Source: Adineta steineri
Lineage: Eukaryota; Rotifera; Eurotatoria; Adinetida; Adinetidae
Assembly (NCBI GenBank): GCA_905250115.1
Contig: CAJNOI010000127.1
Coordinates: 62,001 to 126,000, forward strand
Length of the DNA stretch: 64,000 nt
Direction of reading: 5' to 3'
Below are positions 54,386 to 64,000 of this stretch, piece by piece. Each line of letters opens with the position of its first letter. Positions within the stretch are counted from its first letter, which is position 1. The translations under genes were made by a program, and so were the position numbers. Below the pieces are notes generated by a model. That model did not search any database. It was not told the origin of the DNA and worked only from the letters and a program-made list of their open reading frames with translations.

Positions 54386-55276
54386 CTATATTTCTCGATT
54401 AATTAAATCAGTTTGTTGTTCCTTGTACATTTTTAATACTTTTCGTACTTGTTCGCATTGACCTAAACAAAAAAATATATATAATCAAAGATAATAATTT
54501 CATATACATTAACATACGTAGATGCATTGGACTTGTTCTTCCTTTAATTCTTAAACGTTGTTGCTGTGATAGAAAATTATGATTCATTGCATCATCGGCT
54601 ATTTATTATAATTATTTCATGAAAAAATAAAAATAATATTCAAATGTATTTACCTTCTAAATCAAATAATATTCCAATAAGAATAGACATGATTGTACCA
54701 GTTCGCCCATGACCTCCCCTATAGAGAAAAAAAATTAGTTATCTCTAGTTTTGATTTTGAAAGATTTCTCTTATTTTACCGACAATGAATAAGAATTTTT
54801 TGATGATCTTCTTTAATTCTTTTAGATAAATTTAAACAAAAATCTAATAATTTTTCATCGTCTCGACAAATAAATTGATCACCAATTGGAAATGATATAA
54901 ATTCAACGTTTCGACTGTCTACATATTAAATAAAAACATACTTTTACAAATTGAGATTCATACAAAAAAACAAAAGATAACCTTGAAGAGCATATTGTCG
55001 AATCTGTTGTTCATATGGAGTAAAATGTGTAAATTCCTTTGGTGTCATAAGATTAACAAATACTTCAATACCACAATCGTATATAGCTCGTGTTATGCAT
55101 TGATGCTCATCAGAATCTGCTGAACCTGGATATCTACTTGATAGAAGTAATCCTGGTATAACTAAATAAAGTAAAAACTGTCTTCTTTGTTAGTAGGATA
55201 AGAAATTTAATAACTTACTCCAATGACTTGTTGCAGTTGGTCCGCGACAAGAAACATCAATTGTATTTAATTGCAT
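54386..55276 (-). CDS. Cys-X5-Arg protein phosphatase (PTP/DSP superfamily)
   Basis: Six exons (55276-55219, 55161-54982, 54918-54780, 54718-54654, 54598-54518, 54462-54386) sum to exactly 200 codons. The catalytic loop is split by an intron: ILIHC-R / GGHGRTGTIMSI, giving HCRGGHGRTG, a complete HCX5R with the small-residue pattern seen in bacterial, plant and CDKN3-like phosphatases. Upstream are GLLLSSRYPGSADSDEHQ, IYDCGIEVFVNLM (the typical beta-strand before the WPD-like region) and FISFPIGDQFI. The C-terminus is helical (FLSQQQRLRIKGRTSPMHLR). Cytosolic. The substrate (phosphotyrosine or other) is not predictable. Confidence 0.9.
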
Positions 55277-55568
55277 GGTTAGGAAAATGAGACAAAATTT
55301 TGTACTATGATATTTACTTATTGTAATTACATATATGTTAAGTAATAGTGATGAAAGAAATAGTCGCCATCTATATATTCATTACTCACTTTTTTCGTTC
55401 TGTTATTAATTCGCATTTTTTATTGGCGAAAAAATTTTTTATCTCAATAGATTTCGAAATAACTTACTCGTCTTATGTAATTTAAAATGAAACTAAACAA
55501 AAATATTCAATTAATAATATTATACTTGACTAAAACCAATTACACGCGTTTTCTTATATAAATAATGA

Positions 55569-55626
55569 TCTTGAGGGTGTGAGTGTAGATAATCTTCTTG
55601 TTCACACACACCCACCCACCCTCAAG
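55569..55626. repeat. telomere-motif hairpin at duplication edge
   Basis: CTTGAGGGTGTGAGTGTAGA pairs with CACACCCACCCACCCTCAAG. Its right end runs directly into the duplicated promoter block (see 55600-56500). Confidence 0.85.
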
Positions 55627-56500
55627 AATATTTTTTCATTATTCATTCATATCTTTCACACTAAAGTTTTAATAGTTTCACCTACAATTTATATGTAATG
55701 TAAACTTGATTAAATAATTAGTTTACGTGAACAAATTCTTTCTTTCCGGCAGTAGAGAAACAATATTTTCTTTATATTAGAATATTGTCAAAATACTAAT
55801 CAGATATATAACGATCGACGAAGAGAATGACAAACAAATAAGTTTTTTTTCTTTCTTCGATCTTCATGTTCTATTACTTCTGTCAAATAAAGTAGCAGCC
55901 GAAGAAAACAAATACTTAATCGTACCTTGTTAATTATCGTACATTTTACGATAAATTCTGAACAAACATTTCGATAATATTAGTGTCGTTTTTTCTATAA
56001 AATACTTTTTACAAAAAAAAAATTAACGATCAATCTATAACTAGTAATTTATTACAGTCTTTCCACTATTCAAACAGCAACATGTGGATTACTTTTTTTT
56101 GCACTTTTTTCTTTCAATATATGCAAATAGTTTCTGGTAGTTTAACACAAGTTCCAGTGATCCATAATGTTTCTATGCATGTTTCACATTTTAATTCGAC
56201 AACAATTATCAATAGCACTTGTGATCAATGTATTTGTCTGATGCTGATGAATGTAACACCGATTTCTTCTTTTAATTATTTTCGAAATAATAAAACATGT
56301 GAAATATTCTCCGAATCTGTTGTAACAAGTCAAGTGTCGTTAGTGAGTAATTCGAATAGTTCAGTTTACTTTATTTCATTACCAATTGATGATATACAAT
56401 TGACTACTTCTGTCATTCAAGAAACTACTAGTAGTTTTACAGGTAAGTGGTAATTCTAGTAAAATATACAAAAAAATTTGATTATATAATAATTTTGGGT
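55600..56500 (+). repeat. promoter/first-exon duplication, copy A
   Basis: Matches 60405-61330 from the right arm of a hairpin, through the promoter, TATA box and whole first exon, to about 50 bp inside intron 1. Beyond that the two loci are unrelated. Confidence 0.9.
55996..56003 (+). promoter_or_regulatory. TATA box, copy A
   Basis: TATAAAAT in the context TTTTTTCTATAAAATAC, conserved at 60831 in copy B. Confidence 0.55.
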
Positions 56501-57979
56501 TGGTGATTGATGGGCACAGAAAAGTAAAGCGCAAATAAAATAAAAAAAGTATAATCTCTTATAAAAGATCAAGCAAGGGTGTGAGTGGAGTTTGTGTTAG
56601 TTACAAAAAAATATAATATTGACAGTCACACCCGCTCATATTCATACCCACACCCTCAAATTGATTTTGCCACAATAATAGCGAAGTAAAGAATGATAAA
56701 AATGCATTAAATGAGTGCAAGCTTAGTTTGAAACATACAAAAGTCAAATGAATTCATTCATTCATTCATACAAAAGCAGAAGTTAGAGACAAATGCTCTC
56801 GACTGCCCATAGTAATATTACATGATTTTACTAGTCACTCTAGTTTTATTTGCAATAAAAGCGTGATGATTTAATAAAACGTAACTACTAGATACTGTTC
56901 TTCGATCATTACAGATAAAAAAGAAATATTTCTTTTTTTTTATAGTCTGCAATAGCACGTATTCAAATCAAACTACATATGATGTTGGTAGCAGTCCATA
57001 TTCAGTATCAGCAGTCGATGTCAATGGCGATAGTATGCCCGATATTGTTGTCCCAAATTATAGTTCAAATAATGTCAGCGTTCTTCTCAACACAGGCAAC
57101 GGCACATTTCGTTCTCAAACTACTTACTCAACGGGCACTAATCCACAAACAAGTGCAGTAGTTGATGTCAATAGTGACAATAAGCCCGACATTGTGGTTC
57201 CAAACTCTAGCTCATCCACCGTCAGTGTTTATCTCAATATTGGTAATGGCACATTTCTTCCTCAAACTACTTATCCATGTGGTCTTTGGGCACAATCTGT
57301 AACGGTAGTTGATGTGAATGCCGATAACAAACCAGATATTATTATTCCTAATGCTGCAAACGGTACTGTTAGTGTTCTTCTAAATGCAGGTAATGGCACT
57401 TTTCTTCCTCAAAATAGTTACACGGTTCGTGATAGTCCACGCGCAGTAGCAGTCGCCGATGTGAATAGCGATAACAAACTCGATCTTATTGTCGCAAACG
57501 GTAATTCAGACAGCATCAGCGTTCTGCTTAACATAGGTAATAGGGCCTTTCTTACTCAAAATAATTATGCAACTAGCTCTACTCCGATATCAATAGCAGC
57601 AGTTGATCTAAATACTGACAACAAACCTGATATTGTTGTCGTAAACAGTGGTTCAAGTAATGTGGGTGTTTTTTTCAATAAAGGCAATGGAACATTTGGT
57701 ACTCAAATTACTTATACAGTTGGCTCTTCTCCACAATCAGTAGTAGTGGTCGATATGAATTGCGACAACATACCTGATATTGTTGTTGCCAATTCTAGAT
57801 CGAAGAACATTGGTATTCTTCTTAACACAGGTAATGGCACATTTCTCTCTCAAACTACTTACGCGGTTGGTAGCAAACCATACTCAGTAGCAGTAGCTGA
57901 TGTGAATAATGACAATAAACTTGATATTCTTGTCGCTAATTATGGATCAAACAACGTCAGTGTTCTCCTTCATTCTTAA
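56082..57979 (+). CDS. secreted protein: PAN/apple-like first exon plus seven-bladed FG-GAP propeller
   Basis: Two exons (56082-56442, 56946-57979), 464 residues. Exon 1 has a signal peptide (FFCTFFFQYMQIVSGS) and a roughly 100-residue domain rich in N-glycosylation sites, with CDQCICLMLM and FRNNKTCEIFSES, reminiscent of PAN/apple modules. Exon 2 holds seven VCBS/FG-GAP repeats of about 48 residues, each with a calcium-type loop (VDVNSDNKPDIVVPN) and VSVLLNTGNGTF. Seven copies fit a complete integrin-alpha-like propeller. There is no transmembrane segment. Exon 1 and its promoter are duplicated at 60916, where the second domain is NHL instead. A hairpin element sits in intron 1. Confidence 0.9.
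56570..56659. repeat. telomere-motif hairpin inside intron 1
   Basis: AAGCAAGGGTGTGAGTGGAG pairs with ATTCATACCCACACCCTCAA, with an extra CACACCCGCTC in the right arm. It lies in the intron between the shared exon and the FG-GAP exon. Confidence 0.8.
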
Positions 57980-58696
57980 TATTTATTCATACACTACACT
58001 CAAGATTTACATTAGCATTTCATTATTGGATTAAAAACATCACTCCATGAACTGATTGCGCGACAAAAACCAGTAATTTTATTAAAACGATATCACAAAC
58101 TTGAATAAATCTTCCGAAAATTTAGTCCTAAGCAATATATGAGAATGTCAAAAAATTGTATCTTTAAACATTTTTCTTTTTCCATACATTTTAAATACAA
58201 TATAAATGCTCTAACATAAACATTAGAAAGTTAGTAGTATAGTATTCTTTCCTATAGTGTATATTTATATATATAATATAAAGATGAAAACAGCCATAAT
58301 TGCCATGATCATATCTCTTCAGAAACTACATAATAATAAGTTAATATTGGATTATATCATATTGATGAAACATATAGTTCCAATGTAAGTTTTGTTTATC
58401 GTGTAGTGGTTTCCATTGTAGTTAGATTTTTCTCTTGTAATTTTTCTTATCGTTGCTATTCGCGGCTGCTCGAATTTTGCTTTATTGTTTTTCTTTCGCA
58501 CCCACTAGTTATTCTTTTATTCGTTCTTTGGCTTATTTCATTATTGCATTACATATAGTTCCTTCTGTTATCGTGTGAATTGTCCTTGTTTATCTCTTTT
58601 TTTTGTTAACTTAATTAATCAATAAAAGAAAATATTTTTATTATGAACACGATGATATATTGATCTTGTTTTGCTATTAAAATCTTAATAAAACTA

Positions 58697-58758
58697 CTTG
58701 AGAATGTGATGTGATGTAAGTATTATATATCTTATTTGTCGATACTCACATCTTTACC
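58697..58758. repeat. telomere-motif hairpin, degenerate
   Basis: CTTGAGAATGTGATGTGATG with GATACTCACATCTTTACC. The end motif is kept and the core worn. Confidence 0.55.
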
Positions 58759-58838
58759 TAGATACATCTGAACATTATTCAGATACTTATCAATCTATAT
58801 CAGATATTTTTCGTATGATTTATTTCAAACGTAGACCT

Positions 58839-58898
58839 ACTTGAGAATGTGGGCGTGTGGTAGTTATACTAATCATATCCACACTCACACCCTCAAAA
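58839..58898. repeat. telomere-motif hairpin
   Basis: CTTGAGAATGTGGGCGTGTG pairs with CCACACTCACACCCTCAAAA. It lies only about 80 bp from the previous copy. Confidence 0.75.
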
Positions 58899-59384
58899 AT
58901 TAAAATGTTTATAAAGATATTCTAAGAAATTCTTATAAACCAATAAATTATCTTATGTGTTTTTTCATAACATGTATTGAATATGGCGTTATATTTGTAT
59001 ATAATTCTGTTAGATATATTACCGTACAACGAACAAAACAATCTTTTGTTGATTGATAACTCCAGTAAGAGAAATGCTAATGGACTGTCTTTATTGTAAC
59101 TGTACGAGATTTTTAACCGGATAAAATAGTGATGTTTTCTTCCCAACACTTTCTATTACAGTACTAATTAGAATGTTTCTACCAACATTAATATTAATCA
59201 AAGCAGAAAATGAATTATTCTTGAAAAAAGATACGTTACTAAGTCTTTTAACATCAATATAAAACCCATATGTGCGATTTTATTTGGAAATAAAGATAAT
59301 TGTATACGAAACTGAATTAATAGTTAAATAAAAGTGAATATATCCATTGATTATTTTATTGAAGAAAAAAAACATTTAAAATAT

Positions 59385-59591
59385 TTAGTTGTTGACATGT
59401 TTAGCTTTATATTGTTCGGCTTTGACATGATGTTCAGCAGCTTTAGCAGCTGCTTTATTCGCTTCGAATTCTGCATCTAATCTTTCACTTGGTTTTACAT
59501 TTGGATCAAGTGCTTTTTCAAGTTTATCATCAGCTTTTTTACTGTCAACAGCTTCTTTGACTTTTTCAATTCCAGCTTTGATTGCATCCAT
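59385..59591 (-). CDS. small hydrophilic Lys/Ala-rich protein, LEA-like
   Basis: 68 residues, no cysteine, no hydrophobic segment, rich in Lys, Ala, Glu and Asp. It runs MDAIKAGIEKVKEAVDSKKA ... FEANKAAAKAAEHHVKAEQY and would form amphipathic helices with 11-residue-like periodicity, as in group-3 LEA or glucose-repressible stress proteins. Bdelloids use LEA proteins in desiccation, so a stress role is plausible but inferred. A splice acceptor-like TTAG just upstream in the leader suggests a 5'-UTR intron. Confidence 0.65.
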   Translation of the reverse strand: MDAIKAGIEKVKEAVDSKKADDKLEKALDPNVKPSERLDAEFEANKAAAKAAEHHVKAEQYKAKHVNN

Positions 59592-60367
59592 TAGATTTCT
59601 AATAATAAATTAATAATAACATATTTTCCAGATATAAATTATTCTAACTTACGAATTATATATTCAGTCAATTTTATATGTCGACGATATAAAGAATAAA
59701 TTGAGAATGGAAGCAACGCATTTCTCTCTTATCTTTTTCTTTAGTCGTCGAACCATTCGAATAAAAGAAAGAATGAAAAAAAACTGAAATAATTATTGGT
59801 AGAAGAACAGACGCGCCCGGTCATATTTCCAAGACAGACGAAGAAAAAGCAGAAAAAGAACGCGTGTTTATCATTATCCTTCTCTTTTTTTTTCTTTTAT
59901 TGATGACAAATAAAGAAAATTTACGAGGAATGATTCTGTAGCCTCTACTTCATCTCTTGACCTCTCAATAATAAAAAGTTAAACTTACGAAATGAATAAG
60001 TTTTCTTCTGGAATGTTCTCTACTATTAAACAGATAAAAGAATTAATCAATCAATTTGAACAGATTAATCGTTAAGAAGAGTTATACATATTTAATTGAG
60101 TAAAATTTTCGATTATGATTTCATCTGACACATTAACTACGAAATATCGATAATAATGTGATGAATACATTTATATAAAACAGATACTATTATTTTAAAA
60201 CACAATAAACAGTTTCATCTTTATTTTTCGTTAGATTTTAAGAATCATTTAAGAAAGTATTTGTCTAATTAACATGTTCATCGGGCGATAAATAAATAAA
60301 ATGATTGATAAAAAATAGTATTGTTTTATCTTTATTTGATTTAAATATATTTAAAGTCTTATTGTTA
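59592..60367. other. intergenic, no gene seen
   Basis: AT-rich region upstream of the LEA-like gene and downstream of nothing else. No exon supported. Confidence 0.4.
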
Positions 60368-60434
60368 TTGTGGGTATGGGTGTGAGTATCATATTTGTAT
60401 CTCATTCATACGTACACCCACACCCGCACTCAAG
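60368..60434. repeat. telomere-motif hairpin at duplication edge
   Basis: TTGTGGGTATGGGTGTGAGT pairs with GTACACCCACACCCGCACTC, ending AAG. It occupies the same place relative to copy B as the hairpin at 55569 does to copy A. Confidence 0.85.
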
Positions 60435-61330
60435 AATATTTTTTTCATTATTCATTCGTACTTTTCAGACTAAAATTTTAGCAGTTTCACCTACGATTTA
60501 TATATAATGCAGACTTGATTAAATAATTAGTTTTTGTGGACATATTCTTTCACTTGGTAATAGTACATTTTTCTTTCTTTCCGACAGTAGAGAAACAATA
60601 TTTTCTTTATATTAGAATATTGTCAAAATACTATTCAAATATATAACGATCGATGAAGAGAATGACAAACAAATAAGTTTTTTTTCTTTCTTCGATCTTC
60701 ATGTTCTATCACTAGTGTCAAATAAAGTAGCAGCCGAAGAAAACAAATACTTAATCGTACCTTGTTAATTATCGTACATTTTACGATAAATTCTGAACAA
60801 ACATTCCGATAATATTGGTGTCATTTTTTCTATAAAATACTTTTTACAAAAAAAAATTAACGATCAATCTATAGCTAGTACTTTATTACATTTCTTTCAT
60901 TATTCAAATAACAATATGTGGATTATTTTTTTCTGTACTTTTTTTTTTCAATATTTGGAAATTATTTCTGGCAGTTTAACACAAGTTCCAGTGATCCATA
61001 ATGTTTCTATGCATGTTTCAAATTTTAATTCGACAACAATTATCAATAGCACTTGTGATCAGTGTATTTGTCTAATGCTAATGAATGTAGCACCGATTTC
61101 TTCTTTTAATTGTTTTCGAAATAATGACACATGTGAAATATTCTCCGAATCTGTTGTAACAAGTCAATTGTTGTTAGTGAGTAATTCGAATAGTTCAGTT
61201 TACTTTATTTCATTACCCATTGATGATATACAATTGACTACTGCTGCCATTCAAGAAACTACTAGTAGTTTTACAGGTAAGTGATAATTCTTGTAAAATA
61301 TCCAAACATATTTGATTAGTTAATAATATT
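60405..61330 (+). repeat. promoter/first-exon duplication, copy B
   Basis: Partner of 55600-56500. Copy B has a roughly 25-bp insertion (CACTTGGTAATAGTACATTT) near 60551, and scattered substitutions, many silent in the exon. Confidence 0.9.
60831..60838 (+). promoter_or_regulatory. TATA box, copy B
   Basis: TATAAAAT, same position and context as in copy A. Confidence 0.55.
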
Positions 61331-62462
61331 TTATTATCTTTGTAGGTCTATGGTATAATCGACCTATGTTTAGTTCATGTGCATTGTGGAATCCAGACGC
61401 GACTACTTTTGCAGATCAAAGTACACTTGGCCCCTACACTCATGGGATCTTTATCGATATATACAATACTCTCTACGCAGGTAGCTGGGGGAACAGTCTC
61501 GTTAAAGTATGGCCTAATGGCAGTTCAACTGCCACAAGAACTATTCAAGGTGGCCTGTCTGGGCCATACAGTTTGTTTGTTGCAATGAATGGTGATGTTT
61601 ATATTGACAATGGCGCGTCGAATGGTCAAGTCGACAAGTCGACATTAAATGCCACGATCGGAACACGTGTAATGAATATTAACAAACCATGTTTTGGTCT
61701 CTTTATTGATACGAATAACACATTATACTGTTCATTAGCTGACTTCAACAATGTATTCAAAGTTGATCTCATCAGTGTTTCAGGCATACAAATGATGATA
61801 GCTGGAAATGGTTCAAGTGGATCGACATCATCGTTGCTCGATTATCTATGGGGAATCTATGTTGATACAGACTTCACTTTGTATGTAGCAGATGCTGGAA
61901 ACCATCGAATTCAGCGATTTGGGTTCGATGAATTGAATGCTACAACGGTAGCAGGAGCTATGGCGTCGGGAACCATTACACTTACTAGTCCGACTGGTAT
62001 TGTGCTTGACGGAAACAGATACCTATTCATCATGGATACTGGTAATTCTCGTATTGTTGCATCGAGTTCTGCTGGATTTCGATGTGTCGCTGGATGTTCG
62101 GGTTCTAGTGGATCAAGAGCAGACACATTACTCAATGCTCGTTATATGGCATTCGATACGTATGGTAATATGTTCGTGAGCGATGATGACAACGGCAGAA
62201 TTCAAACATTTTATCTTCAATCCAACCGTTGTCGTAAGTTTCTTCTAGTGATATGATTTCTAATAGGACACAGATCCTTTCAGTTTAGAAAATACTAAAA
62301 AAATAGATCTTGAAATATTTATTTTTTGTTAAGTTAATAATAACAACGTATTTATATGTTTTTATTGACTTAATTGAATAAAAACAATAGTTTATCGTCT
62401 CTTTTTTATTTATTTTACAGCTATAACCACAGTTCAAAGTCATACTATTGATATTATATAAT
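60916..62462 (+). CDS. secreted protein: PAN/apple-like first exon plus NHL-repeat propeller
   Basis: Three exons (60916-61276, 61346-62233, 62422-62462), 429 residues. Exon 1 is a close copy of the one at 56082 (same length of 361 bp, same phase-1 donor TTTACAG/GTAAGT). Exon 2 encodes an NHL-type propeller with repeated units such as LWGIYVDTDFTLYVADAGNH followed by RIQRFG, then GIVLDGNRYLFIMDTGNSRI and ARYMAFDTYGNMFVSDDDNG. About five to six blades are present. Exon 3 adds PITTVQSHTIDII. It is secreted, with no transmembrane helix. NHL propellers bind RNA or protein, and extracellular ones are binding platforms. It differs from its sister gene only after intron 1. Confidence 0.9.
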
Positions 62463-63257
62463 CTTCAACACGAACTAATTTCAGTTCTTACATTTTTAAT
62501 AATCATTGGTTATTAAAAACTAAATAAAATTTTACTTTTTTTTGCAGCATGAATAATGACAAGTCATGCATCCAGTCAAATGACCACTACTGTCGTTAGT
62601 CTAATAACTAGCACAGCATTCAAACGAATAAGCTTTGTTGAGAGCAATCCATTATATTATCAACTCCTACATTTTTCTTTTTTGCCTTTTATCAGTAATT
62701 AGAAATGTATAGTTACTGTTTCTCTGCTTAATTTTTCATTCATTTTTCGATTCTCTCACTTTGCTTCTGTATAGTTTCATTTATACATATATTGCAATAA
62801 ATAAGTCATTTAGAAGATGCATATTTTATCAATGACTTTCTCACAACTCTTTGTTTTACTTAATTTATTTTGAATTATAATAAAGAGAATGTAATTTCAA
62901 CAAAGAATGAAACACGTGTTTCGTAGTTTTACCCTTTGAATCAGTGAGTCAGTGTACTTCTTTGATGACAGTCAAATTACTGTCACTTGTTGTCACATAC
63001 AAAAAGGTTGATATTATTTTCTTTTTCCTTTTCTATCGTCTTCCTTCGTCATATCTTACGTGTGGACTGATTCATTCTTCAATCCACTTTCATTCTCGTG
63101 GTGCAATAATCAAGAGAAAAGAATGACATATGTATTACACAAATGAATCACCTATCAGCTTCTTATACATGTATATATTACTGATGCAAACGAAGGTAAC
63201 TATTTATTCAGTATTTTGCTTCTCTTTAGTAACAATCGTAGTTTCTATTTATTAACC
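62463..63257. other. intergenic, no gene seen
   Basis: AT-rich. Contains a small perfect palindrome (TGACAGT/ACTGTCA at about 62967-62986). The ORF at 62944 has no coding features. Confidence 0.4.
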
Positions 63258-63633
63258 ATGGCACGTATAGCTCTTCGATCAAGTGATCAAAATTGGAATA
63301 TTGGTGGTAGTAGTGATGAAGTATGGAATGGATGGAGTCACGTTGAATCTAAAGATAATTTCTGGGGATGTGGAAATAATATTGGAATGACTTTACAAAA
63401 AGGTATGAATGTATATCAAAAGTAATTATTATTTTCTCTATCATTTTCTTTTTCTAGGTGATATGATATGTACATATCGTGCATCCTATTATCGTCCAAG
63501 TTTCGATATAGTTAAATTAAATGGTAAATCAGCAAGTGGTTCATTCTCTTATGATCGAACTAAATCCAAAGAAGAAGTATATAATGCATTCGTCGAGTTT
63601 ATTGAGAAGCAAATTGCTGCTCAGAGTGAATAA
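63258..63633 (+). CDS. small intracellular protein, unknown
   Basis: Two exons (63258-63402, 63458-63633), 106 residues, phase-1 junction (QK-GDMICTY). No signal peptide. It is rich in Trp and Gly in the N-terminal half (NWNIGGSSDEVWNGWSHVES, NFWGCGNNIG), with a short helical C-terminus (EVYNAFVEFIEKQIAAQ). The upstream ACC before ATGG is a good initiation context. I do not recognise the family; a small beta-barrel with a capping helix is plausible. Confidence 0.7.
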
Positions 63634-63960
63634 ATATATTAATATAGATTTTTTTTGATTAAACTGAATTATTTCATCATGTAATATTTTTCTCTCTAAG
63701 TGTGTTTTGCTTATTGATAAATAAAGAAACAATTTCAAAAGTATTATATCCACAATGCATTGATAACAACAACTTTATGTAGTAACTTCGGGTTGAGTTG
63801 TTATTAATCGAGACTGAAAGAACTACAAAATTCTATTTACAGTTCAATGTGAAAAAAAGAAAAGAAAAGTAATTATTAAGATTATATAAGACAATAACTA
63901 TGTTATCCATCAAATAATTATCTGTATAATGGTATAGTTCCAATTCAAATTAGTTCTCTG

Positions 63961-64000
63961 GTTGGGTGTGGGTGAATTGAGAAAAGATAGACATTCACAC
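63961..64000. repeat. telomere-motif hairpin, cut by window end
   Basis: GTTGGGTGTGGGTGAATTGA and then ACATTCACAC at the edge. The right arm continues outside the window. Confidence 0.65.

Larger units (their letters stand above)
57980..59384. other. spacer with two hairpins, otherwise no gene seen
   Basis: AT-rich. Contains hairpins at 58697-58758 and 58839-58898. No exon is supported. Confidence 0.4.

Noticed and set aside
9290-64000. The dispersed hairpins as a CRISPR array
   Set aside because: Copies are far apart and inverted, with no regular spacers, and the genome is eukaryotic with introns.

Overview
This is nuclear DNA from a small-genome metazoan, and the best fit is a bdelloid rotifer of the Adineta/Rotaria type. 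I infer this from the mix of features, not from a database match. The DNA is AT-rich, most introns are about 45-70 bp with GT-AG ends, and genes lie every 1-3 kb on both strands. The protein families are ones expanded in bdelloids: mono-ADP-ribosyltransferases, rhodopsin-like receptors, NHL, FG-GAP and kelch beta-propellers on secreted or membrane stems, LU-domain proteins, a dynamin-like GTPase and a fungal-looking MFS permease. Short G-rich motifs resembling the bdelloid telomere hexamer (TGTGGG, from memory) are scattered throughout. There are two assembly gaps (4228-4327 and 53963-53972). I rebuilt exon-intron structures by hand, and they gave whole-codon totals for nearly every multi-exon gene.

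Layout. 1-9 kb: a dynamin-like GTPase (-), a 122-bp tandem repeat, a microsomal glutathione transferase cut by a gap (-), and an ADP-ribosyltransferase (+). 9-16 kb: two receptor genes (-) from a tandem duplication, with fragments of an MRH-domain gene and a leucine-rich-repeat gene between them. 16-21 kb: a small membrane protein, a RING-H2 ligase, a small secreted protein and an LU-domain gene. 21-27 kb: a VIT-VWA protein with a tail like the RNA polymerase II CTD, a decayed WWE fragment, and a double-LRAT membrane protein. 28-38 kb: an MFS permease, a WWE-ADP-ribosyltransferase, an unknown Cys-containing protein, a basic secreted protein beside an inverted copy of its own promoter, a LURP-one-like protein, a defensin-like peptide and a small multi-pass protein. 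39-51 kb: a kelch membrane protein, an LU-domain gene broken by a fresh foldback element, a GCC2/GCC3 Cys-rich secreted protein, a mucin-like membrane protein and a coiled-coil/ADP-ribosyltransferase/TPR protein. 52-64 kb: a third receptor, a Cys-X5-Arg phosphatase, and two genes sharing one promoter and first exon but carrying different propellers (FG-GAP versus NHL). A small hydrophilic Lys/Ala-rich protein and a small unknown protein complete the window.

The most unusual signal is a family of about 20 short imperfect palindromes with a shared end motif (CTTGAGGGTGTGGGTG ... CACCCACACCCTCAAG). They occur about once per 3 kb, between genes and in at least two introns. One has grown into a roughly 280-bp array of degenerate hexamers. 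Another sits at the edge of both copies of the promoter/first-exon duplication. No gene here explains them. They look like a telomere-motif hairpin element or recombination hot spot. Most genes encode extracellular, membrane or signalling proteins; I see no operon-like metabolic pathway.
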